A stretch of 64,000 nucleotides of DNA from Brachycybe producta (lineage: Eukaryota > Arthropoda > Diplopoda > Playtdesmida > Andrognathidae), in NCBI GenBank assembly GCA_036925085.1, contig JAUPFP010000002.1:2316550-2380549 (forward strand), in the 5' to 3' direction. The translations under genes were made by a program, and so were the position numbers. Each line of letters starts with the position of its first letter. Positions within the stretch are counted from its first letter, which is position 1. The notes under the pieces were generated by a model. The model saw nothing but the letters and a program-made list of their open reading frames with translations, did no database searches and was not told where the DNA came from. Below are positions 42,498 to 53,985 of the stretch, in pieces.

Positions 42498-44547
42498 TGT
42501 AAGTCGGTGTTCTGTAGCTTCGGCTGTTGATCTCGCTGTAGATCGCGGTCTTTTCGTTGGTAACCGACACCCTCGTACTTTTATACACTGAGTAACGATG
42601 GTTTACCTACGTTTAATAAAGGTGGTATCGTTGTTTGAGTGGTTGTGTTGATGTTAGTGTTGTTCTTCAGTTAGGTATGACAATCCCAACTGGTATAGAG
42701 CATCTGTAAATTCTTTATTGAGTGTCAATTTTGGTAAAATCTCTCAACACGTGGTATTTGGTGACCATGTGGAGGTTATAAGAATCCCAAAAGTCTCAAC
42801 AGAGAAACAGCAGATGTACAATGCAATTGCGAGCGTGGTACACCACCCAATCGATATTGCACTGCGGAAAGTGAATTGGAAATGAAAGAGAATTGCAGTT
42901 GCCTAAAGAAAAGGCAAGCAATACGAAGAGTAAAGCTAGAGCGCGGTGCCCGCACTTTTAGGTTTACTTGAAAACAAGAATTAAGAATGTGTGTGTAGAG
43001 AACACACAAAGGAACGAAAGTTCAAGATGGCTGAACTTTCTAAAGAAGAACAAACAAAGGAAAAGTTCAAGATGGCTGAACTTTTCACAGAAGCAAGAAA
43101 AGAAAGCTGATTTACTTAAAAGTATAAAACTTAGGTGCGGCTACCGCACCTCAAAAGTTTTAATTTAGATTTATTAGAAAAAGTAAATCAGTGCAGAAAT
43201 GGAAGAGTGTCCAACAAGCTAAGTGCTTGGTGAACCAGAAGAAATGTTTAGAGTGTTGAAATTTTGTATCCTCACTGCTGGATGGCTCTGGATAGAAAGA
43301 CAGAGTCAGTGCCCAGTGAGGGATTATGTTGAGTAGAATGAAGAGGTCCATAGGTGGCGCTGGTGTGGCCACTTCCGGTTCAGTTTATTGCAATGTCCAA
43401 AATTTGATGGCTTGAAGAATTCCTCCGGGGCACGTTTTTATTGTGGCCAGGAAGAACACGAAAAGAGAGAAAATGCAAAGAGAAAGAGAAGTTTTCTCTA
43501 ACAAGAGCAACTCCAACAGGGGGCGCGTAAGTGCAACCCTCTGGAAGAGAAGAGAGAAGAAGAGAAAACAAAAAGATGAGAAAGTTACAACAATGTTCTC
43601 ACATGGAGCGAAAAACCGCTCTGTTGGCGCTTTTTGAAGAGTGTCCGGTCGATCCAAGATGGCGGCCGGGCTTCAATGCTGTCCAATGGAGAAAGTTTAT
43701 ATGAGGCTGCATTGAGGTGATAATGATGAAGAAACTGAAGAACATGACTTGGGACATAGAGGGTCCCAAGGAAACACAATGTGAAAACAGGGAACAAAGA
43801 GAAAGGGGGACAAGAAAGTCCCACGTGGCTAGATAAAAGTGTGTTTAAGCTCTACGGAGTTAGGACGAAAACTTGCTTGAAAATTAAAGATGAAGAATGT
43901 AGATAATAGGGGCTTTTAAAAGACACACGTCCTTTAAAAGGCCTATTAATAAGTGGAAAGATAAGTAGCTGAGATGATACGGAGCAATGATACGGAGTTT
44001 CAGCTGAGCAAACTCCTCTCGGAGAGTAAAAAGAATTTGTTTTAAGTGTTGCCCACATTCCAACCAATGATACGGAGGAGGGTCGAGTGGGTTTCAGTTC
44101 GAAAATTAAAGAAGAGTGAAGGTAACAGTAGGTGATGATGATGGAAACATAAAACACAAAAATATGGACAGAAACACGTGTGTCCACAACGATTGTCCCC
44201 TCGGTTCCCGAGTGCTGAGCGGTTGGCAGACAAAAGTTCTGTTCTCACGTGTCTCTAAGGACAGGACACAGAATCGCGCGGTCGACACGTGGTGTGTGTA
44301 GCCACAAGTCTCTTTCGCGATTCCACAAAAAAATCGGCGCCACGCGGTTGGTTTTGACATGATCGAGGACCTTCATACGCGGTTTCACACAAAAAGGCGC
44401 CACGCGGTTGACTTTGACGTGATCGACGGTCTCCATACGTGGGTTCCAACATAAAAGGACGGACGAAGCCTCGTGAGGCACAATTACGAGACTTAGGACA
44501 AAGGACGGCTTCTGTTGATAGGTCGGAGAAGGCAAATGGAGCTATAT
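42498..44547 (-). promoter_or_regulatory. E2 5' leader
   Basis: About 2 kb, colinear with the E1 leader. It has two AAGATGGCT-loop hairpins (43016-43040, 43060-43086), an AAGATGGCGGC word (43656-43666), three CACGTG sites (44175, 44246, 44286), and a tandem duplication of a ~60-base unit (about 44338-44395 and 44396-44455; CGCCACGCGGTTG...) that occurs once in E1. Confidence 0.6.
43016..43086 (-). promoter_or_regulatory. E2 leader stem-loops
   Basis: Stems GAAAGTTC/GAACTTTC and GAAAAGTTC/GAACTTTTC both enclose AAGATGGCT (plus-strand reading). They are perfect, 8 and 9 bp. Confidence 0.65.
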
Positions 44548-44562
44548 CCCGCACCTCTACCA
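44548..44562 (-). promoter_or_regulatory. Primer binding site of E2
   Basis: Minus-strand TGGTAGAGGTGCGGG, two bases after the LTR end CTCACA. Confidence 0.6.
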
Positions 44563-44564
44563 AA

Positions 44565-45224
44565 TGTGAGCTTTTGGCATCGGACATTTTATTTTACCAA
44601 CCTTAAGATGACATCTTCTGTACCTCGATTCTTCTCTGAACCGTACGGTGCCCGCACGGAGAAGATTCGACCTGCAGAGAGAGTTGAATGGAGATGGATT
44701 GTGGTCACTCTTCTGCATGGGGGTGAAATCTATGCAGCAGAGTGGCGGCCATCCCTCTCTCTTCCGGTCGATGCCAATATACATCTTCTCCTGTCGGTAC
44801 ACCGACAAGAGAAGATGTTGTAGCTGCTAAGGAATCGTATACCTCCTGCCTCTGAAGAGAAGTTGGTTACATTAACATAAAGACCACGCTGTTTCTTATT
44901 ATAACTTTTTATTCATCACTTGTAAGAAACACAGAATACAAGGATGAATATATTAATACTAACGGTGCGTCCTCAGGCCCATGATTCGGATTAAGATCAC
45001 GTAATACAGGCAAAGGACAAGAACTAACTACAAAGAGGAGCACGGTCCTTTTATACCTTGGACCTGTGTACACCTGCGAGGTGTAACCAGGTCCAAGTGA
45101 CCATGGTCCTATGTGTATCAATCCGCCGTTTGGGTATGAGTCAGAAGGAGGGAGAGGGATGAGCAAGAGTTGTTTATCCCCCGGGCTACGGTTTTGGCAG
45201 GATCACGATTTACAGGGTGTTACA
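44565..45224 (-). repeat. E2 5' LTR (LTR-C)
   Basis: 660 bp, TGTAACACCC...CTCACA in minus sense. The TATA box follows a bipartite palindrome at 45060-45094 (GGACCTG...CAGGTCC enclosing TACACCT...AGGTGTA). Flanked on the right by AGTC. Confidence 0.9.
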
Positions 45225-45228
45225 AGTC

Positions 45229-46310
45229 ATTTAAAAGTGTCATGTCGATCCACAGGGTTTTAAGTTGTCTGAGAGTCAGTAAAATATCCTTGCCTCATGG
45301 TTGACCAAAAATTGTGACAAATGAACGAACAGTTCAAAGCAGATTTATTAAATTAACTTTAATTTAAATATGAAATTGACCATAGTTTTAACCACTTTTT
45401 AAATTAAACATAATTAAAGAATAATCAATTAATTTTGTGGTTGTACTTTTATATTTTTATGATTAGAACTAAATTAGTTATTGTAATTTGAATTTGGTGT
45501 ATTTCACATTCTATGGACTTTAACATAGATCAGCAAAATTCATGTCAGAACTATATGAATCACAAATTCTACACAATATACAATAAATCTAATAATTATT
45601 TCAAATAGCTAGGTTGATAGGGAATGGTGTGGTATGTTTCTTTTGTTGTATTTTAGTGCATGATTAATTGTAAATTACACTTAACAAAAATGAAAATTTT
45701 TTACTTATTTTTTTATTCTTGTTGTTATCTGGCATAGCAACAGTTCCTGAATTTGTGATGTCATTTGGCACCAGATTTGAACTACAACAATACAAATACA
45801 TCTCCTTTTATATCCGGAGAATCCAACAGAAATGTCAAGTCGGATTCTCAGTACACATTTTCCTAATTGGTTGAATTAATATTTTGGGACTAAATGGACC
45901 AATCAACTGAGTGGTCCATTTGCCAAAAATGAGTCATGAGTTTTCACACTAAGGTGAGAACTTCAAAAACGTAAACAAACGAATTAAAATCGAATAAAAA
46001 CTTCTTCATGCAGAAGGGAATACAATGGGCAAGAGGGGGACTTGAAAAGGTCAACACTAAAATAGAATCTGGGTCAATCGGTACACAACGTACTGAGTAG
46101 CCCAGAAGCCAAACATAATACAGTGTTGGCCAATAACATTAAACCGAAACAAAATAAATGTCGCTAAAATAAAAAAATAAAAAAATAGCGATAGGGCATA
46201 AAACATCTCAATATTAAGGTTCGAAAGAGGATAAATAGAACCAAAAAGAACCACTTTTATTACTCTTTTTGGTTCTGTTTACCTGTTGACAGCTTCAGAA
46301 TTGGCCCCGC
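45229..46310. other. AT-rich spacer, no gene seen
   Basis: No reading frame or repeat end recognised in this stretch. Confidence 0.45.
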
Positions 46311-46378
46311 CCTTTTATGAGTGTCATCAATTTCTAATTGGTTTGTTACTGGTTTAATGTCACATGCCCAGCCCTTTT
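46311..46378. repeat. Diverged copy of palindromic repeat
   Basis: CCCTTTTATGAGTGTCATCAATT...TTGGTTTGTTACT matches 20400-20465 and 13328-13360. Confidence 0.5.
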
Positions 46379-46984
46379 TTATTTATATTGGTTGATATGA
46401 CCCCCAAGTCGCTTGGGGGTCATTCCATGTGAAATCAACACAGCTCTCAAATTTATCATTTTTGATTTTAATGAAATTTTACACACTTATAGACCCATAA
46501 AAAAAAAAGTTCTTCCAAATACAGAGCTCCGAGAGCCAAACGGTTAAAGAGTTATAGGTCATCAAAGATCGCCAAAATTTGCATTTTGTCCATATTCTTT
46601 GATTTGCAATAACTTCTTAACCAATTAACCTAGGAAAATGATCGAGAGCTCATTGCAGCCATGTTTTTATTGCCTTCAGTGTGACAATTAAAACAATTGG
46701 GGAAAAATTAAATAAAGGTCAAGGGTCACTAAATCTAAACTTTGACCTTTAATATCTCAAAAACTGTATTTTTTAAAATTCTGATTTTTTAGCATGTTAT
46801 TTGTTAACTATTTATGAATGTATCTGCCAAATATCACGTTGGGATACCATGGAGTTTAAAAGTTATGGCAAAACAAATAAGGGAAAGCAGGCATTTAATG
46901 GTGTGAAATTTAAAATGAAAAAAAAAATCAGAATTTTTAGTTAAGGAATTTAAAGTTAAAAAATATGTGTTACCTAACTACTAG

Positions 46985-48394
46985 TTTTGTGGATGTTCAT
47001 TTTTTCGCTTGCATTATCAATCTCTTCCTGAGTCAAAATGTACATGTGACCTGTGACAGTGACTGGGTCAACTTTCGTTAGGATCTCCGATTTTGGTATG
47101 TTGAGTATGTCTGATCATTGGGTGTATGTGTAAGATGGTGATGGTCCACTTGGGTGTAGGAAGCATATCTTCACTTCTGTTTTCTTAATGTGTTTAGTAC
47201 ACATGCCAACCACCACTTTCCATCATACACACATGTGACAAATCCAGTAATGTTCTGCAACTCCATCTTCTCAGTTAAGTGTAATGTGCTCTTCAGTACA
47301 CTCTGCTGAATTAGAATACCTTTGAACTCTTAATTTGGTTTGTGAAAGTGGTACAAAACAGTGCAGTTTCTGGGTTCCAGGAATAGTACGTACTTTAAAG
47401 AAACAAGTTTGTAATGTATATTACTCTTCTTGGTATTCCTCGGTAGTAACATAAGTAAAACTTATTCTAGATATGTTGGCAGTTGCCCAATCGTACAGCT
47501 GGCGAGGGGCCATAATTTGATCAGTGTATGCACAGTGCACACTTGCTCGAGCTGCCAAACACTTGACCGTACCTCCTATCCCATCACAACCACTTTTCAG
47601 TGGCATAGCTAGGCTTGGTTGCACCCCCGCCACGTAAAACTTTGTGCTCCCCGGGCTGCTTAAAATGTTGCGCTTTCTTTAAGTTCCTCCCCACTTAGCC
47701 TCATACTGGGGGAGGTACTATTTTGATGAACGGCAGATCAGTAAGAACAGTCGGAAGGTTAGGTTTAGTGAAATGAAGCTTGTTGCAGGGGGCCTGGGGG
47801 CGCAGCCCCCATTTTTTTAGCATTATTAAATCAAATTTGTCCATTTTTCCGACCATTCCTCCCATTGAACAAATTACGGAACAGTCGAAACAATGAACTA
47901 ATTTGATTTAATAATTCTTAAAAAAAAACAGTCGGGGTCTGCGCCCCCAGACCTCCTGCAACAACTTAATTTTACTAAACCAAACCTTTGGACTGCTCCT
48001 ACTATTTTTCCGACTGTTCGTACCGTTGTTCGGACCTTTCCGCTGTTCATCAAAATAGTACCCCCTAAAAAAATTCTAAGCACAATAAACGAAATGAAAG
48101 TCGTTTTATTTTCGAAAATAAATCGACTTTCATTTTGTTTTTTGCGCCCCCAACCTGCTGCGCCCCTTCCCCACAGTTGCGGGTCCTGCGGGTGCCTAGC
48201 TACGCCAGTGGCACTTTATCCACGGCTTGTTGCACAAAAAAATGCCATTCTGCACTTACACCAAAGTCACTTTTATGAAGGCACTGGTTGAGATATTTTT
48301 TCTTGTTTTTATATTGAGAGGTTGCCCCATCAGAAAAGGCTGTAACTTTTAAACCCCAAAGTATCCCAATGTAATATTTGGCAGATACATTCAT
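46985..48394 (-). pseudogene. Degraded transposon ORF, split by a MITE
   Basis: Upstream part 48211-48394: VTAFSDGATSQYKNKKKYL and FGVSAEWHFFVQQAVDK. After the MITE (47598-48210) the frame resumes with SGCDGIGGTVKCLAARASV, QLYDWATANI and YVTTEEYQEE (47421-47600), then one constant frame continues to about 46985 through four stops: KVRTIPGTQKLHCFVPLS, QRYSNSAE and FLHPSGPSPSYTY. This run of blocks resembles the C-terminal half of a multi-copy invertebrate protein that I associate with DNA transposons. It is plausibly the remnant transposase-side ORF of the surrounding element. Confidence 0.65.
47598..48210. mobile_element. hAT-like foldback MITE
   Basis: Ends CAGTGGCATAGCTAGGC and GCCTAGCTACGCCAGTG (one mismatch in the last bases). 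Flanks CCACTTTT and GCACTTTA agree at 6 of 8 bases, an 8-bp duplication as in hAT. Inverted inner arms (about 47715-47835 and 47930-48065) would fold. It splits the ORF of the host element. Confidence 0.75.
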
Positions 48395-48829
48395 AAATAG
48401 TTAACAAATAATATACTAAAAAATCAGAATTTTAAAAAATACACTTTTTGAGATGTTAAAGGTCAAAGTTTAGATTTAGTGACCTTTGACCTTTATTTAT
48501 TTTTTTCCCAATTGTTTTCCATATTACATTGAAGGCAATAAAAAGATGGTTGCAATGAGCTCTCGATCATTTTCCTAGGTTAATTGGTTAAGAAGTTATT
48601 GCAAATCAAAGAATATGCAAATGAGGACAAAATGCATATTTTGGCGATCTTTGATGACCTATAACTCTTGAACCGTTTGGTGCTGGGAGCTCTAAATTTG
48701 CAAGAATTTTTTTTTCATATGTATATGCAAGTGTGCAAAGTTTTATAAAAATCCGAAATGTAAAATTTGAAAATGACCCAAAAGTGTGTTGATTTGACAT
48801 GGAATGTCCCTTGTGTGGTAAAGGCTTTA

Positions 48830-49230
48830 AGGCGGTTGTACACATTGCGAGTTTTTCCTCGCAAATCGCAATAGCGAGTATCCCTCGCGAGTCAGGCACG
48901 AGGCGATCCAAAATGTGTTTCGCGAATCTGCGTGAATCAAGGGTGAGCGGACAGTTGTTGAGGGGTTATACAATAATCGGTAATTACTGTAAACTTCGAT
49001 GAGTCTGATTGCCTCGGCCTGGTTCATTTTTGGTCTACACGCCGCGAGTTTCGACCGTGAAACGTCTTTGATGCAGGGTGTTTACCGACTAGTGTGCGGA
49101 TGGGGAGTGAGGCAGCCAAACGAGGCAATTAAGTTTGGCGGAGACTCAGGGCGAGGAATAGTCTAGAACATGCGAGATTTGATTCGCGAAACTGCCTCGC
49201 GAGGCAAACTCGCAATGTCTACAACTGCCT
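48830..49230. mobile_element. PIF/Harbinger-like MITE
   Basis: Ends AGGCGGTTGTACACATTGCG and its near-complement CGCAATGTCTACAACTGCCT, flanked by TTA (48827-48829, 49231-49233). Further inverted words (CTCGCGAGG, TTCGCGAA) lie inside. 401 bp and no transposase. Confidence 0.75.
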
Positions 49231-49237
49231 TTAGAAA

Positions 49238-49747
49238 TTAACAGTTACTACAATCGATTTGAATCAACAAACAACACAGGCCCCAGTCCTCGTGACAACA
49301 AGCGTTGAAAAGTCCCTTAAAAATTCCCCCAATCACCTTCAAAATTCCAACAACAAATATTCCATACAAAACATGTCCAGTGCCTTTCATTCCACCCTTG
49401 AACGACTTCTTTTTAAACTCTTCACCTGTTTTGCGCATTTGATGCCTGAAGCCAAAATGCCAATTGCCATGTATTTTCTTCTGACTGCCAACTGAAGCTG
49501 CATCATTTTCAGCATTCTGCAGGCCTACTGTAGAAATTTCTCTTTGTACTTCAGACATTTCTGCACCTGATGTTCCACCACCAGTTGACCTTTTGTTTAA
49601 TCTTCCATCAATTTCTTTGAGAAAACCATCGTTGGCCTTCACCACACCACGAAATCCAAGCGATGCTACAATAAGTTCCGTCATGTTTTTCAGTTCTTTA
49701 GAATGAAACAAAATAAAGAACTTTAAAAAGACCATAATCTTCATCAT
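49238..49747 (-). CDS. Hypothetical protein, 169 aa
   Basis: An uninterrupted frame with a hydrophobic N-terminus (MVFLKFFILF), a polar central region (GGGTSGAEMSEVQREIS), a basic stretch (EEFKKKSFKGGMKG) and a hydrophobic segment HVLYGIFVVGILKVIGGIFK before a Cys-rich end. It could be a small membrane protein or an exon of a larger gene, but it stops 8 bases from a MITE and no family is recognised. It may be a chance frame. Confidence 0.3.
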   Translation of the reverse strand: MMKIMVFLKFFILFHSKELKNMTELIVASLGFRGVVKANDGFLKEIDGRLNKRSTGGGTSGAEMSEVQREISTVGLQNAENDAASVGSQKKIHGNWHFGFRHQMRKTGEEFKKKSFKGGMKGTGHVLYGIFVVGILKVIGGIFKGLFNACCHEDWGLCCLLIQIDCSNC

Positions 49748-49931
49748 AATTGCCCAACCCTGTAGTTACTGTACCATATTGAAACGATCAATCCAGTTGC
49801 AATCCTGACACGTTTTTTTGTAGAATGGTGCAGAACTTTGTCACCCCTCTGTAAAGTCGTACAGAGAGTTGACCCAGTTCCGCACAGCTCATTTCTCTTT
49901 CAACGTTGATAAGGACGTAAATATGGTTGGG

Positions 49932-50358
49932 GGTCACTACAGCTACCAAGGCTCACAAGCGCTACTAAGGGGAGAACAGCTACTTGGGTCACTACAGCTA
50001 CCAAAAAAAATAGGGGGACAAAATATAGACCTTTTTTATCACTTTCTCGTCACTACAGCTAAAAAATAACCCTTTCTCCATAACCTAACCGAACCTTAAC
50101 AATCCTAACAAAAAAGTACCAATACTAACCGAACCTAACCGATCCAAACCAAACTGAACCTTACCGAACATAATGAAACCTAATCGAAAATAATGAAACC
50201 TAATCGAACATAATGAAACCTAATCGAACATAATGAAACCTAACTGAACCGAATGTAATCTAAACTAAACGTATTGATAAATAAAAAGGCCTATATTTTT
50301 TGGTAGCTGTAGTGACCCTCGGTAGCTGTAGTGACCCAGTTAGCTGTAGTGAGCCAGT
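49932..50358. mobile_element. Foldback element with repeated terminal boxes
   Basis: GTCACTACAGCTA occurs three times on the left (about 49933, 49998, 50050) and its complement TAGCTGTAGTGAC/GC three times on the right (about 50304, 50322, 50341). The centre is a tandem repeat of a ~20-base unit (CCTAATCGAACATAATGAAA) with CCTAACC-like words. No coding capacity. Confidence 0.65.
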
Positions 50359-50521
50359 CCCCGTAAATATGACTTATCTAATTCGCACCTCAGTCCCTCA
50401 GACCTCCCAGTCCCACCCCTTAAGATAGAGATATTCCTGATAAGCTGCAACATTATGTCTTATGTTTACTGCTTTTAATAGAAATGAGTCATGTTTATTA
50501 TTTTTGGTGACCACTGTTCAA

Positions 50522-51668
50522 CAGGGTCGGCGCGACCGAGGGTGCAACTTGTGCATTTGCACAGGGCGGCAAATTTATAGGGCGGCAGATTGTTATATTT
50601 TTTTTTTGCAAACACATTTTTTTAATTGAGTAAAAGATTAGGTTTAACAGCAACGTTTAGAACAAAACATAAAAAACAACGAAACAATATGAAATATTCA
50701 AAAAGTAATGTAAGGATATGAAACTACGCACTTTTGTCTTTATTTTTTCAAAAATTCACGAAAATTGGGGCAAGTAATTTGCGAGAAAACGGCAAAAAAA
50801 CTTACCCGTGCAGCGATTTTTCCATAGAGTTCTTTCTATGTTAAGGTTTCGTCTGTGTAACACCCTGTAATTCGTGATCCCGACCAAAACCATAGCCCGG
50901 GGGATAAGCAACTCTTGCTCATCCCTCTCCCTCCTTCTGACTCATACCCAAGCGGCGGATTGATACACATAGGGCCATGGTCACTTGGACCTGGTTACAC
51001 CTTGCAGGTGTACACAGGTCCAAGGTATAAAAGGGCCGTGTTTCTCTTTGTAGTAAGTTCTTTGTCTTTTGCCTGTATTACGTGATCTTATTCCGAATCA
51101 TGGGCCTGAGGACGCACCGTTAGTATTTCATAAGTTCATCCTTGTATTCTGTGTTTCTTACAAGTGATGAATAAAGAGTTATAATAAGAAACAGCGTGGT
51201 CTTTATGTATCTGTAACCAACTTCTCTTCAGAGGCCGGAGACTCCACAAGGCAGGAGGTATACGATTCCTAGCAGCTACAACATCTTCTCTTGTCGGTGT
51301 ACCGAAAGGAGAAGATGTATATCAGCATCGACCGGAAGAGAGAGGGATGGCCGCCACTCTGCTGCATAGATTTCACCCCCATGCAGAGGAGTGACCACAA
51401 TCCGTCTCCATCCAACTCTCTCTGCAGCTCGAATCTTCTCCATGCGGGCACCGTGCGGTTCAGAGAAGAATCGAGGTACAGAAAATGTCATCTAAAGGTT
51501 GGTAAAATAAAATGGCCGATGCCAAAAGCTCACATTTGCTAACTTCTTAGGCGACCATCTTTTAGCCTACTGCCACTAGAGGCGCTTATTGGACACATGG
51601 CTTATTGTAATGAAATGTTTTATGGGGTGGCATTACACAGGGCGGCAAAATGGCTTGCACCGGCCCTG
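50522..51668. mobile_element. hAT-like element with nested LTR-C
   Basis: Ends CAGGGTCGGCGC... and ...TTGCACCGGCCCTG, with repeated GGGCGGCAAA words subterminally. The 8-bp flanks CTGTTCAA and CTGGTCAA match at 7 of 8 bases. About 470 bp once the LTR-C at 50856-51534 is removed. No transposase frame. Confidence 0.75.
50856..51534 (+). repeat. Solo LTR-C, plus sense
   Basis: 679 bp, TGTAACACCC...CTCACA, with GGTATAAAAGG at about 51025 and AATAAAG at about 51172. Flanks TCTG/TTTG differ by one base, a likely 4-bp target duplication. Confidence 0.85.
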
Positions 51669-52434
51669 CTGGTCAATCAGTTTGATTGGTTCATTTGGTT
51701 TAAGTTTTTGTAAGTGACTAATTAGAGGATTCTAAGAAAGAACTCTCAGAATCCTCTTTATGAGTATGTAAGTCCGTGTTTTTATGTATAAATCAAGCAC
51801 TTTCGAGATGGAGAATCTATGCTTGATTTTGTTCAAGAAGTATTTTCTAAGCTGAATGTGGAACTTTAATGTTTTCTATTTAGAGCCACCACTCCAAGTG
51901 CAAACCTGGAGACCACACTCTAAATGGAACTAAAGAGAACTACACGATCTAATGGCTTTTAGTCAGGTGCAAGCCTGAGGAGTAACAGACAGCAAAAAAT
52001 GCCAAAAATAACCTTTAAAGAGACCATTACCTCTAGAAATTTCTACTTAAAATTATGAAAAGACCTTTTGATTGTAAAAATGATGTTTATTTTTTAAAAG
52101 GACCTTCTTAATTAAAAAAAGACTTCATAATGAATCGGTATTTGGTAGAAACTTGCAATTTCAGATAGATGCCCACCAAACAACATGAATCGGAACTAAA
52201 GTAATAAAAACTCTACTAGTATACTCGAAAAATATTGATATAATTAATATTTAAGCCTGTGTTGTCGCCTCACATTATTTTTAATTCACTATTCAAATAC
52301 ATTTATTTCCTATTAGGCTACTTTTAATTCACTATTCAAATACATGTATTTCCTATTCACTTCAAAGTACTATGGCTTTAATATCGGAATTATCCCACCT
52401 GCCACGTGGCTCTCGAGTTGACGTGAAGTTGTAT
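51669..52434. other. AT-rich spacer
   Basis: No gene. A hairpin AGAGGATTCT/AGAATCCTCT lies at about 51724-51759. CCACGTGGCTCTCGAG at 52401-52416 also occurs in complement beside the LINE at 17970-17990. Confidence 0.4.
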
Positions 52435-53010
52435 TGAGTTCAATATTGCTATTGCCTATCAAGCATTGGTTTGGCCTCATCTTGAGTATTGCTGCAGTGT
52501 ATGGAATCCTCATTCTGTCACACACACTCATTCAGTTGAAATGGTTCAGAGTAAGGCAGCTAGGTTTGTTTGTGGCAGGCACAAATTTACAGATAGTTTC
52601 ACTGAGATGCTGTCAGTGCTACAATGGCATAGTTTGGCACATCGCAGGGCTGAGTTAAGTTTGAAATTGTTTGGAAAAATTACACGTGGTGATTGTCCTA
52701 AACTGCAGTTCAGTGATATTCATAAAGCACTATATATGGGCAGGGCTGACCACTCTAAGAAAACTAGGGAGATTTTTGCTAGGACAGAATCATATTATTA
52801 TTGGTCTTTTTTCCTAGTGTTATAAGACAATGGAACTCTCTTCCTGAGGCAGTGGTGAATGGGGATAATTTTGTTTTGTGGGATTGACATTTGTATATTC
52901 ATTTTGTTCTTATATATGTGCATGTATATGTGCTTGACAATGCTTAATGCTGTATATGGACTTTTATGTCCCTATTTGGCTGCTAGCAGAGTACTAATTG
53001 TAATTGTAAT
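52435..53010 (+). pseudogene. LINE 3' end (RT C-terminus and tail)
   Basis: Encodes WPHLEYCCSVWNPHSVTH, MVQSKAARFVCGRH and RRAELSLKLFGKI, as at the end of LINE ORF2. A one-base shift near 52810 precedes RQWNSLPEAVVNG and a stop. The 3' end reads TTTGGCTGCTAGCAGAGTAC with an ATTGTA-type tail, identical to 22331-22386. 5'-truncated. Confidence 0.8.
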
Positions 53011-53114
53011 ATGAATAGGGAATACACGTATTTATGAAATTATGGAAACGTGTGAAGTGACAACATTTGCCATTAAAAAGGGGGCGGACTTTCGTTTTGA
53101 GAAATTTCAAATGG

Positions 53115-53908
53115 TGTAACGTCCCGCCGGACCGTTACAATACCCCAGTAAGTTCACCCCAAAAAACAGACGCAAACTTACCGCTACCGGCTCCTTACGG
53201 GGACGGGACCGTACCCGTAGCCGTCTCCCACACGGTGCTCCTAGGGTTGCGCCGGCTCCTGGAGCCACCCACGACGGACACGACAAAAAACCACGCCGCC
53301 ATGCCGAGAATATCGCGGTAGAACACCGGTTCTACCGCGAGCCGACACGAGTTCCGGCCGAAAGAGGACGGTAAAGGACGGTGGAGTTTCCCTAGAACCA
53401 GAAACCCACCCCCCTCGCGGTACTCCCCAAGAAAAGACACAACACAAAGTAGGTGATGAATATAAAAGTGGATTTATTCACACTTACGATGAATTAGATG
53501 CATAAAATGATGGCAGTGATATTTACACAACTTGGCTGGTATTCCTTTACCAGCCAAGCCCCCATAAATATACAAACAAAGGCCTAATGGCCAAGGCACA
53601 GATGAAAAGCAAGATGCTGGACAGTGGAGGTCCTCTTGACCTCCACCCACAGGTCTCGTCCCAAGCTTAGCCTACAACCAACTGCCCAGATCCTGTGGTT
53701 GACTAGGCCACAGGAAACCTCCAGGCAACTCCACCTGGAGGGGACAGAGGTCACTTCTGACCTCTCACCCATAGACTTCATGGTGAGAGGTCTGCTGGCA
53801 CCAAAATGGCGTCCGTCCCAACAGCCTACTGTAGCTGTCAGGCAGACCACCATAGGGAAATTCGTCTGCTCAATCAAATTTAAAAATTGAGCAGACCAGG
53901 TTGCCACA
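53115..53908 (-). repeat. B 3' LTR
   Basis: 794 bp, TGTAACGTCCC...TTGCCACA in plus reading. Left flank ATGG. The stem-loop is at 53314-53339. Several substitutions and indels from the A LTRs show it is a separate lineage copy. Confidence 0.9.
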
Positions 53909-53985
53909 ATCCTCTCAACTTCCCTGTTCCGTCTCGGGAACAGGTCAGTCAAGCCAGCCAGGATTGCTCCCCGAACCTGACCTTC

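Larger units (their letters stand above)
22843..45224 (-). mobile_element. E2: Ty3/gypsy retrotransposon, split by A
   Basis: Minus strand. 5' LTR 44565-45224, primer site, leader, gag-protease, RT/RNase H, then element A inserted at 26326-38900, then integrase, post-pol ORF and 3' LTR 22843-23519. AGTC flanks both ends (22839-22842, 45225-45228). Without A it is about 9.8 kb. The LTRs differ by several indels and substitutions, so it is older than A. The RT active site is mutated and gag lacks capsid and zinc knuckle, so this copy cannot be autonomous. Confidence 0.9.
46412..48810. mobile_element. Large inverted-repeat DNA element
   Basis: Ends GGGGGTCATTCCATGTGAAA and its near-complement at 48786-48810 (TGACATGGAATGTCCC), with inverted arms of about 440-470 bp (46425-46870 and 48340-48800). 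The centre holds a degraded ORF on the minus strand (46985-48394) and a nested hAT-like MITE (47598-48210). The superfamily is not recognised. A perfect 11-bp hairpin (46398-46422) marks the left end. Confidence 0.7.

Noticed and set aside
50080..50240. Telomeric repeats (CCTAACC-like words)
   Set aside because: Units are irregular, about 20 bases long and enclosed by inverted terminal boxes, so this is the core of a foldback element.
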